This document shows, one piece after another, positions 24,379-33,710 of a DNA stretch of 64,000 nucleotides. Both the position numbers and the translations under genes were made by a program. Every line of letters begins with the position of its first letter. Position 1 is the stretch's first letter. The stretch lies in NCBI RefSeq assembly GCF_001870465.1, contig NZ_MDGK01000055.1, positions 248,001-312,000 of the forward strand, read 5' to 3'. The notes beneath the pieces are model-generated. The model saw only the letters and a program-made list of their open reading frames with translations, was not told the origin of the DNA and did not search any database. The stretch comes from Pseudomonas extremorientalis (GTDB lineage: Bacteria > Pseudomonadota > Gammaproteobacteria > Pseudomonadales > Pseudomonadaceae).

Positions 24379-25878
24379 TCAAGCCCGCGAACGCGGGAGA
24401 GCCAGTTGCAACAGCCGTGCTTCATCCGCCTGGTCGCGGGTGAGTTCGCCGGTCAGGGCGCCTTCGCTCATCACAAGGATACGGTCGGAAATCCCCATCA
24501 CTTCCATCAGGTCGCTGGACACCACAATCACCGCAATGCCGCTGGCCGCCAGGTTATGGATAATCTGGTAGATCTCCGACTTGGCGCCGATATCGATGCC
24601 TCGCGTTGGCTCATCCAGCAGCAGCACTTTCATCGGCATCGACAGCCATCGGCCAAGAATGGCCTTCTGCTGATTGCCACCGGACAGGTACATGATTTTC
24701 TGTTCGGCGTTCGGCGTCTTGACCTTCATGCTTTTGATTTGCCGGTCGGCGTTGGCCTTTTCCCAACCGTCGCGCAGCAGCCAGCCGAACGCAGAGTGGG
24801 CGCCACGCGCACTGATATTGATGTTCTCGGCAACGCTGGACAGCGGGATGATGCCTTCCTTCTTGCGGTCCTCCGGGCACAGCAGCACGCCGGCGGCGAT
24901 GGCATCGCGGGGTGAATGCAGCTGCAGTGGTTGCCCGCAGAGCTCCAGGCGTCCTGCGGCGCTGCGGGTCAAACCACTCAGCAGCCGAAACAGCTCCGTG
25001 CGCCCTGCCCCGACCAAGCCGAACAGGCCGAGAATCTCGCCCTTGTGTACCTGAAGGCTGACCGGCTCACGCAGGCCCGGGCCAAGCAAGCCCTCGACCT
25101 TCAGCGCCACCTCGCCCTGTTCACGCGGGCGGTAGTCGTAAATGTCCTGGATATCGCGACCCACCATGCACGTCACCAGTTGGTCGTGGGTCAGCGCGCT
25201 CATGTCCTCGAAGGTGCGCACGTAGCGGCCGTCCTTGAACACCGTGACGGCGTTGCAGATGCGGAACACTTCTTCCATGCGGTGGGACACATAGAGCACC
25301 ACTTTGCCCTCATCGCGCAGGCGCGTGATGATCGCCATCAGGCGGTCGATCTCCCGCGCCGACAGGCTGCTGGTCGGTTCGTCAAAGGCAATCACATGGG
25401 CGCCACGGGACAGCGCCTTGGCGATTTCCACCAGTTGACGCTGGCCAAGGGACAAGCGCCCGAGTTTCTCGGCCGGGTCGATTTCATCCGCCAGCCCCTT
25501 GAGGCACGCGAGGGCCTGCTTGCGCAGGAGCCCCCGGTTGACCACGCCGAAACGCGACGGCAAGTGGCCAAGGAACAGGTTCTCGGCCACCGTCATTTCC
25601 GGCACCAGATGCAGTTCCTGGTGGATCACCGCCACGCCGCTGGCAATGCTGTCGGCGGCGCATTTGAAGGCCATGGTCTGCGCGCCGATGTGCAGCGAGC
25701 CGCTGTTGGGAATGTAGGCGCCGCCGAGGATCTTCAACAGCGTCGACTTGCCCGCACCGTTCTCGCCCATCAGGGCGTGCACCTGCCCGGGGTGGGCGGT
25801 AAAGCTGATGCCATCCAGCGCCTTGACCCCGGGAAAGGTCTTGCCGATGCCGTCAAAGCGCAGGGCCGCAGCGGTCAT
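24379..25878 (-). CDS. araG: L-arabinose ABC transporter ATP-binding protein AraG
   Basis: 499 residues with two ABC domains. The first has Walker A GENGAGKST, signature LSLGQ and Walker B VIAFDEPTSSLS; the second has a degenerate Walker A (GLVGAGRTE), signature LSGGNQQK and VLLLDEPTRGID, as usual in sugar importers. Long stretches match E. coli AraG closely (GIGKTFPGVKAL, QELHLVPEMTVAEN, LCPEDRKKEGIIP). Its ATG overlaps the araF stop (ATGA), so the two are translationally coupled. Confidence 0.95.
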   Translation of the reverse strand: MTAAALRFDGIGKTFPGVKALDGISFTAHPGQVHALMGENGAGKSTLLKILGGAYIPNSGSLHIGAQTMAFKCAADSIASGVAVIHQELHLVPEMTVAENLFLGHLPSRFGVVNRGLLRKQALACLKGLADEIDPAEKLGRLSLGQRQLVEIAKALSRGAHVIAFDEPTSSLSAREIDRLMAIITRLRDEGKVVLYVSHRMEEVFRICNAVTVFKDGRYVRTFEDMSALTHDQLVTCMVGRDIQDIYDYRPREQGEVALKVEGLLGPGLREPVSLQVHKGEILGLFGLVGAGRTELFRLLSGLTRSAAGRLELCGQPLQLHSPRDAIAAGVLLCPEDRKKEGIIPLSSVAENINISARGAHSAFGWLLRDGWEKANADRQIKSMKVKTPNAEQKIMYLSGGNQQKAILGRWLSMPMKVLLLDEPTRGIDIGAKSEIYQIIHNLAASGIAVIVVSSDLMEVMGISDRILVMSEGALTGELTRDQADEARLLQLALPRSRA

Positions 25879-26876
25879 TGCCACAACCCGATCTTGGTCA
25901 GCTCTTCCTTGAAGTTGGCGCGGGTGATCAGCGTCACTTCGTCCATCGCCGTGTATTTCGCAGGCTCGGTGCCTTTAGTGACCCAATCGAACATCATCTT
26001 CGCAGTGTTGTAGCCCTCGATATGCGGGCTGGGCAGCATGGAGCCAAAGAAGCCGCTTTCAGGCTTTTTCAGTTCGCCAATGGCGTCGGTGCCATTGATG
26101 CCGATACCGATCACATTGGCGGCCTTGAAGCCGGCGCTTTCGGTGGCGCGTACGCCGCCCAGCACGGTGTTGTCGTTCATGCCGCCGATGATCAGGTTTT
26201 TCGCGCCGCTGGGCAGCTTGACCAGCGCCGAGTTGGTGGCGTCCATGCTGCCGGGTACGTCGAGAGTCTTGGCGGCGGTGAACAGGATGTGGTCCTTGGG
26301 CATGCCGGCTTCTTCCAGGGATTTGACCGAGCCGTCGGTGCGTTTCTTGCCGGTGTCGAGTTCGTTGAAGGTGTTGATCACCGCGTAGGTGTCCTTCCAG
26401 TCCCAGCCGCGTTTTTTCGCTTCGGCCGCCATCGCGGCGCCCTGCTTCTGGCCCACTTCAAAGGCCGCCATGCCCAGGTAAGGCACGTCCTCCATGAAGT
26501 TGCCCTTGGCGTCGACAAAGCGGTCATCCACGGCAATGACTTTCAAACCGTTGGCCTTGGCCTTGGCCACGATGGCCGGGCCGAGGGACACGTCCGGCGG
26601 GCAGATCACAAAGCCCTTGGCACCATTGGCGGCCAGGCTGTCGATGGCCGACAGGGTCTTCTCGCCATCGGGCACGGCGATCTTGATCACGGTGAAGCCA
26701 TGCTCCTTGCCGGCTTTCTCGGCGAAGGCCCATTCGGTCTGGAACCACGGCTCCTCGGCCTGCTTGACCAGGAAGCCGATCTTCACTTCTTCAGCGGCCA
26801 GCAACAGCCCGCTCAAGCTCATGGCCGAGACCGCCACAGCGGCGCAGCACAGGGAACGCAAACCACGACGATTCAT
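25875..26876 (-). CDS. araF: L-arabinose-binding periplasmic protein AraF
   Basis: 333 residues with a signal peptide (cleavage after about LLAA, residue 28) and a periplasmic type I sugar-binding fold: EVKIGFLVKQAEEPWFQTEW, GFVICPPDVSLGPAIV, VIAVDDRFVDAKG, IIGGMNDNTVLGGVRATE. These segments are characteristic of AraF rather than of ribose- or xylose-binding proteins. AAGGAG precedes the ATG. First importer gene, located 36 bases after the lactonase stop in the same operon. Confidence 0.95.
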   Translation of the reverse strand: MNRRGLRSLCCAAVAVSAMSLSGLLLAAEEVKIGFLVKQAEEPWFQTEWAFAEKAGKEHGFTVIKIAVPDGEKTLSAIDSLAANGAKGFVICPPDVSLGPAIVAKAKANGLKVIAVDDRFVDAKGNFMEDVPYLGMAAFEVGQKQGAAMAAEAKKRGWDWKDTYAVINTFNELDTGKKRTDGSVKSLEEAGMPKDHILFTAAKTLDVPGSMDATNSALVKLPSGAKNLIIGGMNDNTVLGGVRATESAGFKAANVIGIGINGTDAIGELKKPESGFFGSMLPSPHIEGYNTAKMMFDWVTKGTEPAKYTAMDEVTLITRANFKEELTKIGLWQ

Positions 26877-26912
26877 ACGGGTGACTCCTTGTTGTTGTTT
26901 TTAAAGGGGGAC

Positions 26913-27776
26913 TTATCCGGCAAAGCGATGACAGGGTTTTCCAGGCACATCGACCTCGATGGCCAATACCGCGCCATCCAAGGGGTGTTCCAACGGGCTG
27001 GCCGCGCTGGTGATGTACAGGGTGGTGAGGTTCGGGCCACCGAACACGCAACTGGTGGGGCGGCTGACGGGCAGCTCGATGATGCGGTCGACGGTGCCGT
27101 CGGGCGTGAGGCGCAGCAGGCAACTGCCATCCCAGCGGGCGTTCCAGATGTAGCCTTGTACATCCATGGCCGAACCGTCCGGCCCGCCACGTTCGTGGGG
27201 ACCGAACCACGCCTGCGCGGATTCGAGTTGGCCGTCTGGCTGGATAGCGTGGCAGTACAGCGTGCCGTCCAGGCTGTCGCCGAAATGCACCTGCCGACCG
27301 TCATCACTCCACAGCAAGGTGTTGGGAATGCCCAGGCCGCTGAGCAACGGTGTGACCTGCGCATCGGCATCGATACGAAACAGGCCGCCGGAGCGTCGCG
27401 TGATGGGCAGGTCTTCACCCTGCTCGCCAATATTGTTCTGCATGGTGCCCAGCCACAGCCGGCCCTGGGCATCGCAGCGTGCTTCATTGCCACGGTTGCC
27501 GGGTTGCGGGTCGGCCACGCACAGCAGGGTCAGGGCCTCGGTGGCCAGGTCGAGGCGGTACACGCCGCTGCTCAGGGTCACCAGGGCATCGCCGCCCTCA
27601 CACGGGATGAACGCCGAGACATGCTCGGGCAACTGCCACACCCGCAACTGCCCGCCCATCAGGCGCAGTGCCTGTTTGCCGGCAATATTCACCCAGTACA
27701 GTGCCTGGGTGGGCGCGTCCCAGAACGGTCCCTCGCCCAATTGCGCACGGTGCGGGGTAACGGCGATACACGACAT
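26913..27776 (-). CDS. SMP-30/gluconolactonase-family lactonase, likely L-arabinono-1,4-lactonase
   Basis: 287 residues folding as a six-bladed propeller. The metal site residues of the family are visible: E15 (LGEGPFWD), Asn in RGNEARCD with the following GRLWLGTM, N in GIPNTLLWS and D in GPDGSAMD. The family hydrolyses sugar lactones with a divalent metal. Its position in an operon with the arabinose importer and the arabonate pathway supports L-arabinonolactone as substrate. AGGAGG precedes the ATG. Other aldonolactones may also be accepted. Confidence 0.88.
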   Translation of the reverse strand: MSCIAVTPHRAQLGEGPFWDAPTQALYWVNIAGKQALRLMGGQLRVWQLPEHVSAFIPCEGGDALVTLSSGVYRLDLATEALTLLCVADPQPGNRGNEARCDAQGRLWLGTMQNNIGEQGEDLPITRRSGGLFRIDADAQVTPLLSGLGIPNTLLWSDDGRQVHFGDSLDGTLYCHAIQPDGQLESAQAWFGPHERGGPDGSAMDVQGYIWNARWDGSCLLRLTPDGTVDRIIELPVSRPTSCVFGGPNLTTLYITSAASPLEHPLDGAVLAIEVDVPGKPCHRFAG

Positions 27777-27812
27777 GATGCCTCCTGGATTGTTGTTGTT
27801 CTCAGGTGTGCG

Positions 27813-29393
27813 TTACAGCGGTTCGCGAGATGGTGTGCCATCCACCAGCCGCTGGATGCGCAACGGATTGGCGTTTTTCAACGCGTCGGGCAGCAGGCTA
27901 TCAGGGTAATTCTGGAAGCACACGGGGCGCAGGAAACGCTCGATGGCCAAGGTGCCGACCGAGGTGCCACGGGCATCCGAGGTGGCCGGGTACGGTCCGC
28001 CATGCACCATCGAATCGCAGACTTCCACGCCGGTCGGGTAGCCGTTGAGCAGGATGCGCCCGACTTTCTGCTCCAGCAGCGGCGTGAGTTCGGCGAACTG
28101 TTGCAGGTCGGCGGGCTCGCCAATGATCGTCGCCGTAAGTTGACCGTGCAGACCGTGCAAGGCGGCGTTGAGTTGGGCCTGGTCGGCGACTTCGACGAAC
28201 ACGGTGGTGGGGCCGAAGACTTCTTCCTGCAGCACTTCATCGCCGTCGACCAACAGGCTCGCATCGGCCTTGAACAGCTGTGGTTGCGCCTGATTGCCGG
28301 CCTGCTGGTTGCCCGCCAGGTGCTGGATGCCCGGGTGCGCCAGGAGTTTTTCCAGGCCTTTGCCGTAGCTGCCCAGGGTGCCGGCGTTGAGCATGGTCTG
28401 GGCCGGTTGCTCGCCGATCAGTTGCGCGACTTGCTGGGTGAACGCGGTGAATGCAGGCGACGCGACACCGATGACCAGGCCAGGGTTGGTACAGAACTGG
28501 CCGCAGCCTTGTACCACCGAGGCGGTCAGGTCACGCGCGACGCTGTCGGCGCGCACGGTCAGGGCCTGGGGCAATACGATCACCGGGTTGATGCTCGACA
28601 TCTCGGCAAACACCGGGATCGGCTGCGGGCGCGCCGCCGCCATGTCGCACAAGGCACGCCCGCCCTTGAGCGAGCCGGTAAAGCCCACCGCCTGGATCGC
28701 CGGGTGCTTGACCAGCGCCTCACCCACGCCACCGCCGAAGATCATGTTGAACACACCGGCCGGCATCTCGGTGGCCTCGGCCGCGCGGATGATCGCATCG
28801 GCCACGCGTTCGGCGGTCGCCATATGCCCGCTGTGGGCCTTGAACACTACTGGGCAGCCTGCCGCCAAAGCAGCCGCTGTATCACCGCCCGCCGTAGAAA
28901 ATGCGAGGGGGAAGTTGCTCGCGCCAAACACCGCGACCGGCCCCAGGCCGATGCGGTATTGACGCAGGTCCGGGCGTGGCAGCGGTTGGCGGTCGGGCAG
29001 TGCCTTGTCGATGCGCGCACCGTAGAAATCGCCGCGACGCAGCACCGTGGCGAACAGGCGCATCTGGCCGCTGGTACGCCCGCGCTCGCCCTTGATGCGT
29101 GCAGCCGGCAGCGCGGTTTCGCGACAGACCAGTTCGACAAAATCATCCCCCAACGCGTCCAGCTCATCGGCCACCGCATCCAGGAACTGTGCACGGCGCG
29201 ATGCGCTCAAGGCGCGGTACGCAGGGTAGGCCTGCGCGGCAGCCTTGGCGGCGGCGTCGACTTCCTGCGGCGTGGCCTGGAAAAAGGCCTGGGGCAAGGC
29301 TTCGCCGGTGGTGGCATCGACGCTGTGCAAGGTCACGCTGCCGTTGGCGCTGCGCTGGCCGCCGATGTAGTTGTGGCCGAGAAACTGAGTCAT
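27813..29393 (-). CDS. Alpha-ketoglutarate semialdehyde (2,5-dioxopentanoate) dehydrogenase
   Basis: 526 residues, aldehyde dehydrogenase superfamily. The catalytic Cys lies in GCGQFCTNPG and the general base Glu in VFAEMSSINP; the coenzyme-binding FGASNFPLAFSTAGGDT segment is typical of the KGSA dehydrogenase group (longer than ordinary ALDH). It oxidises 2,5-dioxopentanoate to 2-oxoglutarate, the last step of oxidative pentose and hexarate pathways. GGAGA lies before the chosen ATG; an earlier ATG four codons upstream is weaker. It follows the AraD1 gene with a 11-base gap. Confidence 0.92.
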   Translation of the reverse strand: MTQFLGHNYIGGQRSANGSVTLHSVDATTGEALPQAFFQATPQEVDAAAKAAAQAYPAYRALSASRRAQFLDAVADELDALGDDFVELVCRETALPAARIKGERGRTSGQMRLFATVLRRGDFYGARIDKALPDRQPLPRPDLRQYRIGLGPVAVFGASNFPLAFSTAGGDTAAALAAGCPVVFKAHSGHMATAERVADAIIRAAEATEMPAGVFNMIFGGGVGEALVKHPAIQAVGFTGSLKGGRALCDMAAARPQPIPVFAEMSSINPVIVLPQALTVRADSVARDLTASVVQGCGQFCTNPGLVIGVASPAFTAFTQQVAQLIGEQPAQTMLNAGTLGSYGKGLEKLLAHPGIQHLAGNQQAGNQAQPQLFKADASLLVDGDEVLQEEVFGPTTVFVEVADQAQLNAALHGLHGQLTATIIGEPADLQQFAELTPLLEQKVGRILLNGYPTGVEVCDSMVHGGPYPATSDARGTSVGTLAIERFLRPVCFQNYPDSLLPDALKNANPLRIQRLVDGTPSREPL

Positions 29394-29404
29394 GGGGTTC
29401 TCCA

Positions 29405-30394
29405 TTAAAGGGTGATGACATTGCCGGGTTCGAACGCCGCAGCGCTGCTGCCGACACGGTTGACCAGCGGCGCACCGAACTCGGCCTGGCTGATCTCGAA
29501 TACATCGCCGACCTGGGTCCGTATACCGTCGGCGAATGACAGCGTGGCGGTGCCGAAGAAGTGGATGTGCACATCGCCGGGCTTGAGGAACTGTTGGTAT
29601 TTGAAGTGGTGGTACTCAAGGTTCTCCAGGCTGTGGCACATATTGGCCTCGCCGCTGAGGAACTCGTTCTGCCAGATCACTTCGCCGTTGCGCAGAATGC
29701 GGCTGGTGCCCGCCAGGTGCTGGGGCAACTCGCCCACGCGCAACTCCGGGCCGTAGCTGCAACTGCGCAGTTTGGAATGGGCCAGGTACAGGTAGTTCTT
29801 GCGCTCCATGATGTGGTCGGAGAATTCGTTGCCCACCGCAAAACCGACGCGATAGGGCTTGCTGTCCGGGCCGATCACATACAGACCACCGATCTCCGGC
29901 TCTTCACCGGCATCCTCGGCAAACGGTGGCACCGGGAAGGCTGCGCCGGGGCGCACCACGATGCTGCCGTCGCCCTTGTAGAACCACTCGGGTTGCACAC
30001 CCGCCTGGCCAGCCGGTGGACGGCCGCCCTCCACGCCCCATTTGAAGATGCGCATGGTGTCGGTCAATGCGCTGTCGTCGCCGGCCTGGTGCATCTTGTC
30101 CCGCGCCGAGGCACTGCCCAGGTGAGTCAGGCCGGTGCCGCTGATCAGCATATGGGCCGGGTCCGGGTGGTCCAGCGGCGGCAGAATTTTCAAGTCGGCC
30201 AGCAGCGCGGCGTAGTCATAGCTGTCGCCCAGGCCCAGGCTGTCCACGTGTTGCGCCAGGCCTACGCCGGCGTCGATGGCAGCCAGGGCCAATTCGCGCA
30301 CGCTGCGGGCTGTCTGTACTTCGCGCACCTTGGTGGCGTCGACCACGCCGACACGGCGGTCTCCGTTACGCAACTCGAACTGAACTAAACGCAT
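29405..30394 (-). CDS. AraD1-type (GguC-like, FAH fold) 2-keto-3-deoxy-L-arabonate dehydratase
   Basis: 329 residues of the AraD1/GguC family, which has the fumarylacetoacetate-hydrolase fold. Visible are the glycine-rich GTGLTHLGSASARDKMH segment, the EPEIGGLYVIG metal-binding Glu pair, GFAVGNEFSDH and LRSCSYGPEL. It dehydrates 2-keto-3-deoxy-L-arabonate to alpha-ketoglutarate semialdehyde. Better-studied pathways in Azospirillum use a DHDPS-fold enzyme for this step, so this is the alternative enzyme type. It sits immediately before the semialdehyde dehydrogenase gene, in agreement with the pathway order. Confidence 0.88.
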   Translation of the reverse strand: MRLVQFELRNGDRRVGVVDATKVREVQTARSVRELALAAIDAGVGLAQHVDSLGLGDSYDYAALLADLKILPPLDHPDPAHMLISGTGLTHLGSASARDKMHQAGDDSALTDTMRIFKWGVEGGRPPAGQAGVQPEWFYKGDGSIVVRPGAAFPVPPFAEDAGEEPEIGGLYVIGPDSKPYRVGFAVGNEFSDHIMERKNYLYLAHSKLRSCSYGPELRVGELPQHLAGTSRILRNGEVIWQNEFLSGEANMCHSLENLEYHHFKYQQFLKPGDVHIHFFGTATLSFADGIRTQVGDVFEISQAEFGAPLVNRVGSSAAAFEPGNVITL

Positions 30395-30409
30395 GACTGT
30401 TCTCCTGGA

Positions 30410-31732
30410 TTAAGGTCGGGTGGCGCCACGGGCACTGGCGGCAAATTGGTCGGCAGGCAGGACGTGCCTGCGCTCGAGCAGGCGGTAGACCACAACGGTC
30501 AGGACCAGCCCGAACAGCATCACCCCGGACAAGAAGTACAGGCCCGAAGCGAGGTTGCCGGTGTATTCCTTGAGCGCGCCGATCACGAACGGGCCGATAT
30601 AGCCGCCGAGGTTGCCCACCGAGTTGATCAACGCAATGCCCGCCGCCGCACTGGCGCCCGCGAAGAAGCGCCCGGGCAAGGTCCAGAACACTGCCGTGCA
30701 GGAGAACATCGCGAATGCCGCCAGGCACAGCGCCGCCATTTGCAGCACCGGCACACTGAGCGCGGCACTGAAGAACAGGCCAATGGCGCCCAGCACGTAG
30801 AGCACCGCAAGGTGGCCGTAGCGGTCGTTCAAACGGTCGGAACTGCGCGGGATGATCAGCAGGCCGATGATGCCGAAGAGATACGGCACCGCAGAGATAA
30901 AGCCGGTGACCAGATCAGTGCCGCCGAACTGCTTGATCAGGGTCGGCAGCCACAGGCCCAGGCCGTAGATGCTCAGGGTCACCGGCAGGTAGAACAGCGC
31001 CAGCAGCAACACGCGTTGGTCTTTCAAGGCATGCAGCGGGTTGCCGTGACGGGTCTGGCCGTAGGTTTGCAGGTCTTTGGCGAGTTCGCCGGTGAGCCAG
31101 GCCTTTTCGTCGTCGCTCATCCAACTGACCTGTTCAGGGCCATCTGGCAGGAAGCGCAGCACCGGCCAGGTCAGCAGGATCGCCGGGGTGCCAATCACGA
31201 TGAACAGCCATTGCCAGCCGTGCAGGCCAAGGATGCCGTCCATGCCCAGCAAACCGCCGGACACCGGACCGGTGATCATCATCGCGATGGGTTGCGACAG
31301 GATGAACAGCCCGAGGATCTTGCCGCGATGGCGCACCGGGAACCACTGGGTAATGTAGTAGAGAACGCCGGGAAAGAACCCCGCCTCCGCCGCGCCGAGC
31401 AGAAAGCGCATCACATAGAAGCTGTGCGGGCCCTGCACAAAGGCCATGCCGATGGTGATGGCGCCCCAGGTGATCATGATCCGCGCAAACCAGCGGCGTG
31501 CGCCAAAGCGGTCGAGCATCAGGTTGCTGGGGATCTCGAACAGGAAGTAGCCAATGAAGAACAACCCCGCACCCAGGCCATAGGCAGCATCGCCAATGCC
31601 GACGTCGGCGCCCATGTGCAACTTGGCGAAGCCCACGGCGGAACGGTCCACGTAGGCGATCAGGTACAGCAGGATCAGGAAGGGAATCAGTTTCAGCGTG
31701 ATGCGCCGAATAAGCCGCAGTTCCTGGCTCAT
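30410..31732 (-). CDS. MFS transporter, anion:cation symporter (ACS) family
   Basis: 440 residues with 12 hydrophobic segments and the ACS pattern: LIAYVDRSAVGFAKLHM after helix 1, FFIGYFLFEIPSNLMLDRFGAR and FLLGAAEAGFFPGVLYY. Relatives carry sugar acids such as glucarate, galactonate or tartrate. Promoter-proximal gene of the arabinose operon, 16 bases before the AraD1 gene. A carrier for sugar acid (for example arabonate formed in the periplasm) besides the AraFGH sugar importer would give two entry points. Substrate is inferred only. The start MSQELRLI has GGAG upstream. Confidence 0.88.
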   Translation of the reverse strand: MSQELRLIRRITLKLIPFLILLYLIAYVDRSAVGFAKLHMGADVGIGDAAYGLGAGLFFIGYFLFEIPSNLMLDRFGARRWFARIMITWGAITIGMAFVQGPHSFYVMRFLLGAAEAGFFPGVLYYITQWFPVRHRGKILGLFILSQPIAMMITGPVSGGLLGMDGILGLHGWQWLFIVIGTPAILLTWPVLRFLPDGPEQVSWMSDDEKAWLTGELAKDLQTYGQTRHGNPLHALKDQRVLLLALFYLPVTLSIYGLGLWLPTLIKQFGGTDLVTGFISAVPYLFGIIGLLIIPRSSDRLNDRYGHLAVLYVLGAIGLFFSAALSVPVLQMAALCLAAFAMFSCTAVFWTLPGRFFAGASAAAGIALINSVGNLGGYIGPFVIGALKEYTGNLASGLYFLSGVMLFGLVLTVVVYRLLERRHVLPADQFAASARGATRP

Positions 31733-31820
31733 GGGGGTCGATCTCCGATTGTTGTTTTTATAGAAGCTCGGGGGACGCCTCTCGCGAAAATCCGCCAGGG
31801 TCATACCTCAGTTGAGATCG

Positions 31821-31838
31821 ACTATATAGTAGGACTAT
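31821..31838. promoter_or_regulatory. Operator-like palindromes between the divergent arabinose genes (site 1)
   Basis: Two overlapping palindromes, ACTATATAGT (31821-31830) and ATAGT-AGG-ACTAT (31826-31838), lie between the MFS gene and the dehydratase gene. FadR-type GntR proteins bind short palindromes of this size, and such a gene is next to the dehydratase. Confidence 0.5.
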
Positions 31839-31897
31839 TTACAAAACAACTCTTCCAAAGCAGCGTTTTTGCGCTTATGTTTAAGCACGCATAGAAC

Positions 31898-31904
31898 ATA
31901 TAGT
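31898..31904. promoter_or_regulatory. Second ATATAGT half-site near the dehydratase start
   Basis: ATATAGT recurs 74 bases from the copy in site 1 and 22 bases before the dehydratase ATG. The repeated heptamer close to each divergent gene suits a shared regulator binding both sides. Confidence 0.3.
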
Positions 31905-31925
31905 CATACAATAAGAGAATCGATC

Positions 31926-33662
31926 ATGCCTGATAAAAAGCCCGGCCTCCGCTCCGCCCAGTGGTTCGGTACCGCCGACAAGAACGGCTTCATGTACCGC
32001 AGCTGGATGAAGAACCAGGGCATTGCCGACCATCAGTTCCATGGCAAGCCGATCATCGGCATCTGCAACACCTGGTCGGAGCTGACCCCGTGCAATGCAC
32101 ATTTCCGTCAGATCGCCGAGCACGTCAAACGCGGCGTGATCGAGGCCGGTGGCTTCCCGGTGGAGTTCCCGGTGTTCTCCAATGGCGAGTCGAACCTGCG
32201 TCCCACCGCCATGCTCACCCGCAACCTGGCGAGCATGGACGTGGAAGAGGCGATTCGCGGCAACCCGATTGACGGCGTGGTGTTGCTGACCGGCTGCGAC
32301 AAGACCACCCCGGCCCTGCTGATGGGCGCCGCCAGTTGCGACGTGCCGGCCATCGTGGTCACCGGCGGGCCGATGCTCAACGGTAAGCACAAAGGCCAGG
32401 ACATTGGCTCGGGCACCGTGGTGTGGCAGCTCAGCGAACAAGTGAAAGCCGGCACCATCACCCTGGATGATTTCCTTGCAGCCGAAGGCGGCATGTCGCG
32501 CTCGGCGGGCACCTGCAACACCATGGGCACCGCGTCGACCATGGCCTGCATGGCCGAGGCACTCGGCACTTCCCTGCCCCATAACGCGGCGATTCCGGCG
32601 GTGGATGCGCGGCGTTATGTGCTGGCGCATATGTCGGGCATGCGTGCCGTGGAGATGGTGCGCGAAGACTTGAAGCTGTCGAAGATCCTCACCAAAGAGG
32701 CGTTTGAAAACGCGATCCGTGTGAACGCGGCCATCGGCGGCTCGACCAATGCGGTGATCCACCTCAAGGCCATCGCCGGGCGCATCGGCGTAGAACTCGA
32801 CCTGGACGACTGGACCCGCATGGGCCGTGGCATGCCGACCATCGTCGACCTGCAACCTTCGGGGCGCTTCCTGATGGAAGAGTTCTACTACGCCGGCGGC
32901 CTGCCCGCCGTGCTGCGCCGCCTGGGTGAAGCCAACCTGATCCCGCACCCGAATGCCCTGACCGTCAACGGCAAGTCCCTGGGCGAGAACACCAAGGACT
33001 CGCCGATCTACGGCCAGGACGAGGTGATCCGCACCCTCGACAACCCGATCCGCGCCGACGGCGGCATCTGCGTGCTGCGCGGCAACCTGGCGCCGCTGGG
33101 CGCGGTGCTCAAGCCCTCCGCCGCCAGCCCGGAACTGATGCAGCACCGTGGCCGTGCGGTGGTGTTCGAAAACTTCGACATGTACAAGGCGCGCATCAAT
33201 GACCCGGAGCTGGACGTGGACGCCAACTCGATCCTGGTCATGAAAAACTGCGGCCCCAAGGGCTACCCGGGCATGGCCGAGGTCGGCAACATGGGCCTGC
33301 CGGCCAAGCTGCTGGCCCAGGGCGTGACCGATATGGTGCGAATTTCCGATGCACGCATGAGCGGCACGGCGTACGGCACAGTGGTGTTGCACGTGGCGCC
33401 GGAAGCCGCTGCCGGCGGACCATTGGCCACGGTCAAGGAAGGCGACTGGATCGAACTGGACTGCGCCAACGGCCGCCTGCACCTGGACATCCCCGACGCA
33501 GAGCTGGCGGCACGCATGGCAGACCTGGCGCCTCCGCAGAACCTCATCGTCGGCGGCTACCGCCAGCTGTACATCGACCATGTGCTGCAGGCCGACCAGG
33601 GCTGCGACTTTGACTTCCTGGTGGGTTGCCGTGGGGCGGAAGTCCCACGGCATTCCCACTAA
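31926..33662 (+). CDS. L-arabonate dehydratase (IlvD/Edd family)
   Basis: 578 residues. It converts L-arabonate to 2-keto-3-deoxy-L-arabonate. The iron-sulfur cluster cysteines are at 56 (ELTPCN), 124 (LTGCDKTTP) and 197 (SAGTCNTMG), the spacing known from sugar-acid dehydratases, and the N-terminal LRSAQWFGTADKNGFMYRSWMKNQG is typical of the arabonate/xylonate group rather than of IlvD. It is divergent from the arabinose operon and followed by a GntR regulator gene. Xylonate or fuconate could also be substrates. Confidence 0.93.
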   Translation: MPDKKPGLRSAQWFGTADKNGFMYRSWMKNQGIADHQFHGKPIIGICNTWSELTPCNAHFRQIAEHVKRGVIEAGGFPVEFPVFSNGESNLRPTAMLTRNLASMDVEEAIRGNPIDGVVLLTGCDKTTPALLMGAASCDVPAIVVTGGPMLNGKHKGQDIGSGTVVWQLSEQVKAGTITLDDFLAAEGGMSRSAGTCNTMGTASTMACMAEALGTSLPHNAAIPAVDARRYVLAHMSGMRAVEMVREDLKLSKILTKEAFENAIRVNAAIGGSTNAVIHLKAIAGRIGVELDLDDWTRMGRGMPTIVDLQPSGRFLMEEFYYAGGLPAVLRRLGEANLIPHPNALTVNGKSLGENTKDSPIYGQDEVIRTLDNPIRADGGICVLRGNLAPLGAVLKPSAASPELMQHRGRAVVFENFDMYKARINDPELDVDANSILVMKNCGPKGYPGMAEVGNMGLPAKLLAQGVTDMVRISDARMSGTAYGTVVLHVAPEAAAGGPLATVKEGDWIELDCANGRLHLDIPDAELAARMADLAPPQNLIVGGYRQLYIDHVLQADQGCDFDFLVGCRGAEVPRHSH

Positions 33663-33710
33663 TTGGGATGCTATGATGCCGCGTCTTTAAGCCAGAGCCT
33701 CCCCGTCGTC

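Noticed and set aside
25878..29408. An open frame of more than 1100 codons on the plus strand opposite the araF, lactonase and semialdehyde dehydrogenase genes
   Set aside because: It runs antisense to three genes with intact motifs and has no ribosome site or family signature. Long antisense frames are expected where codon third positions are G/C-rich.
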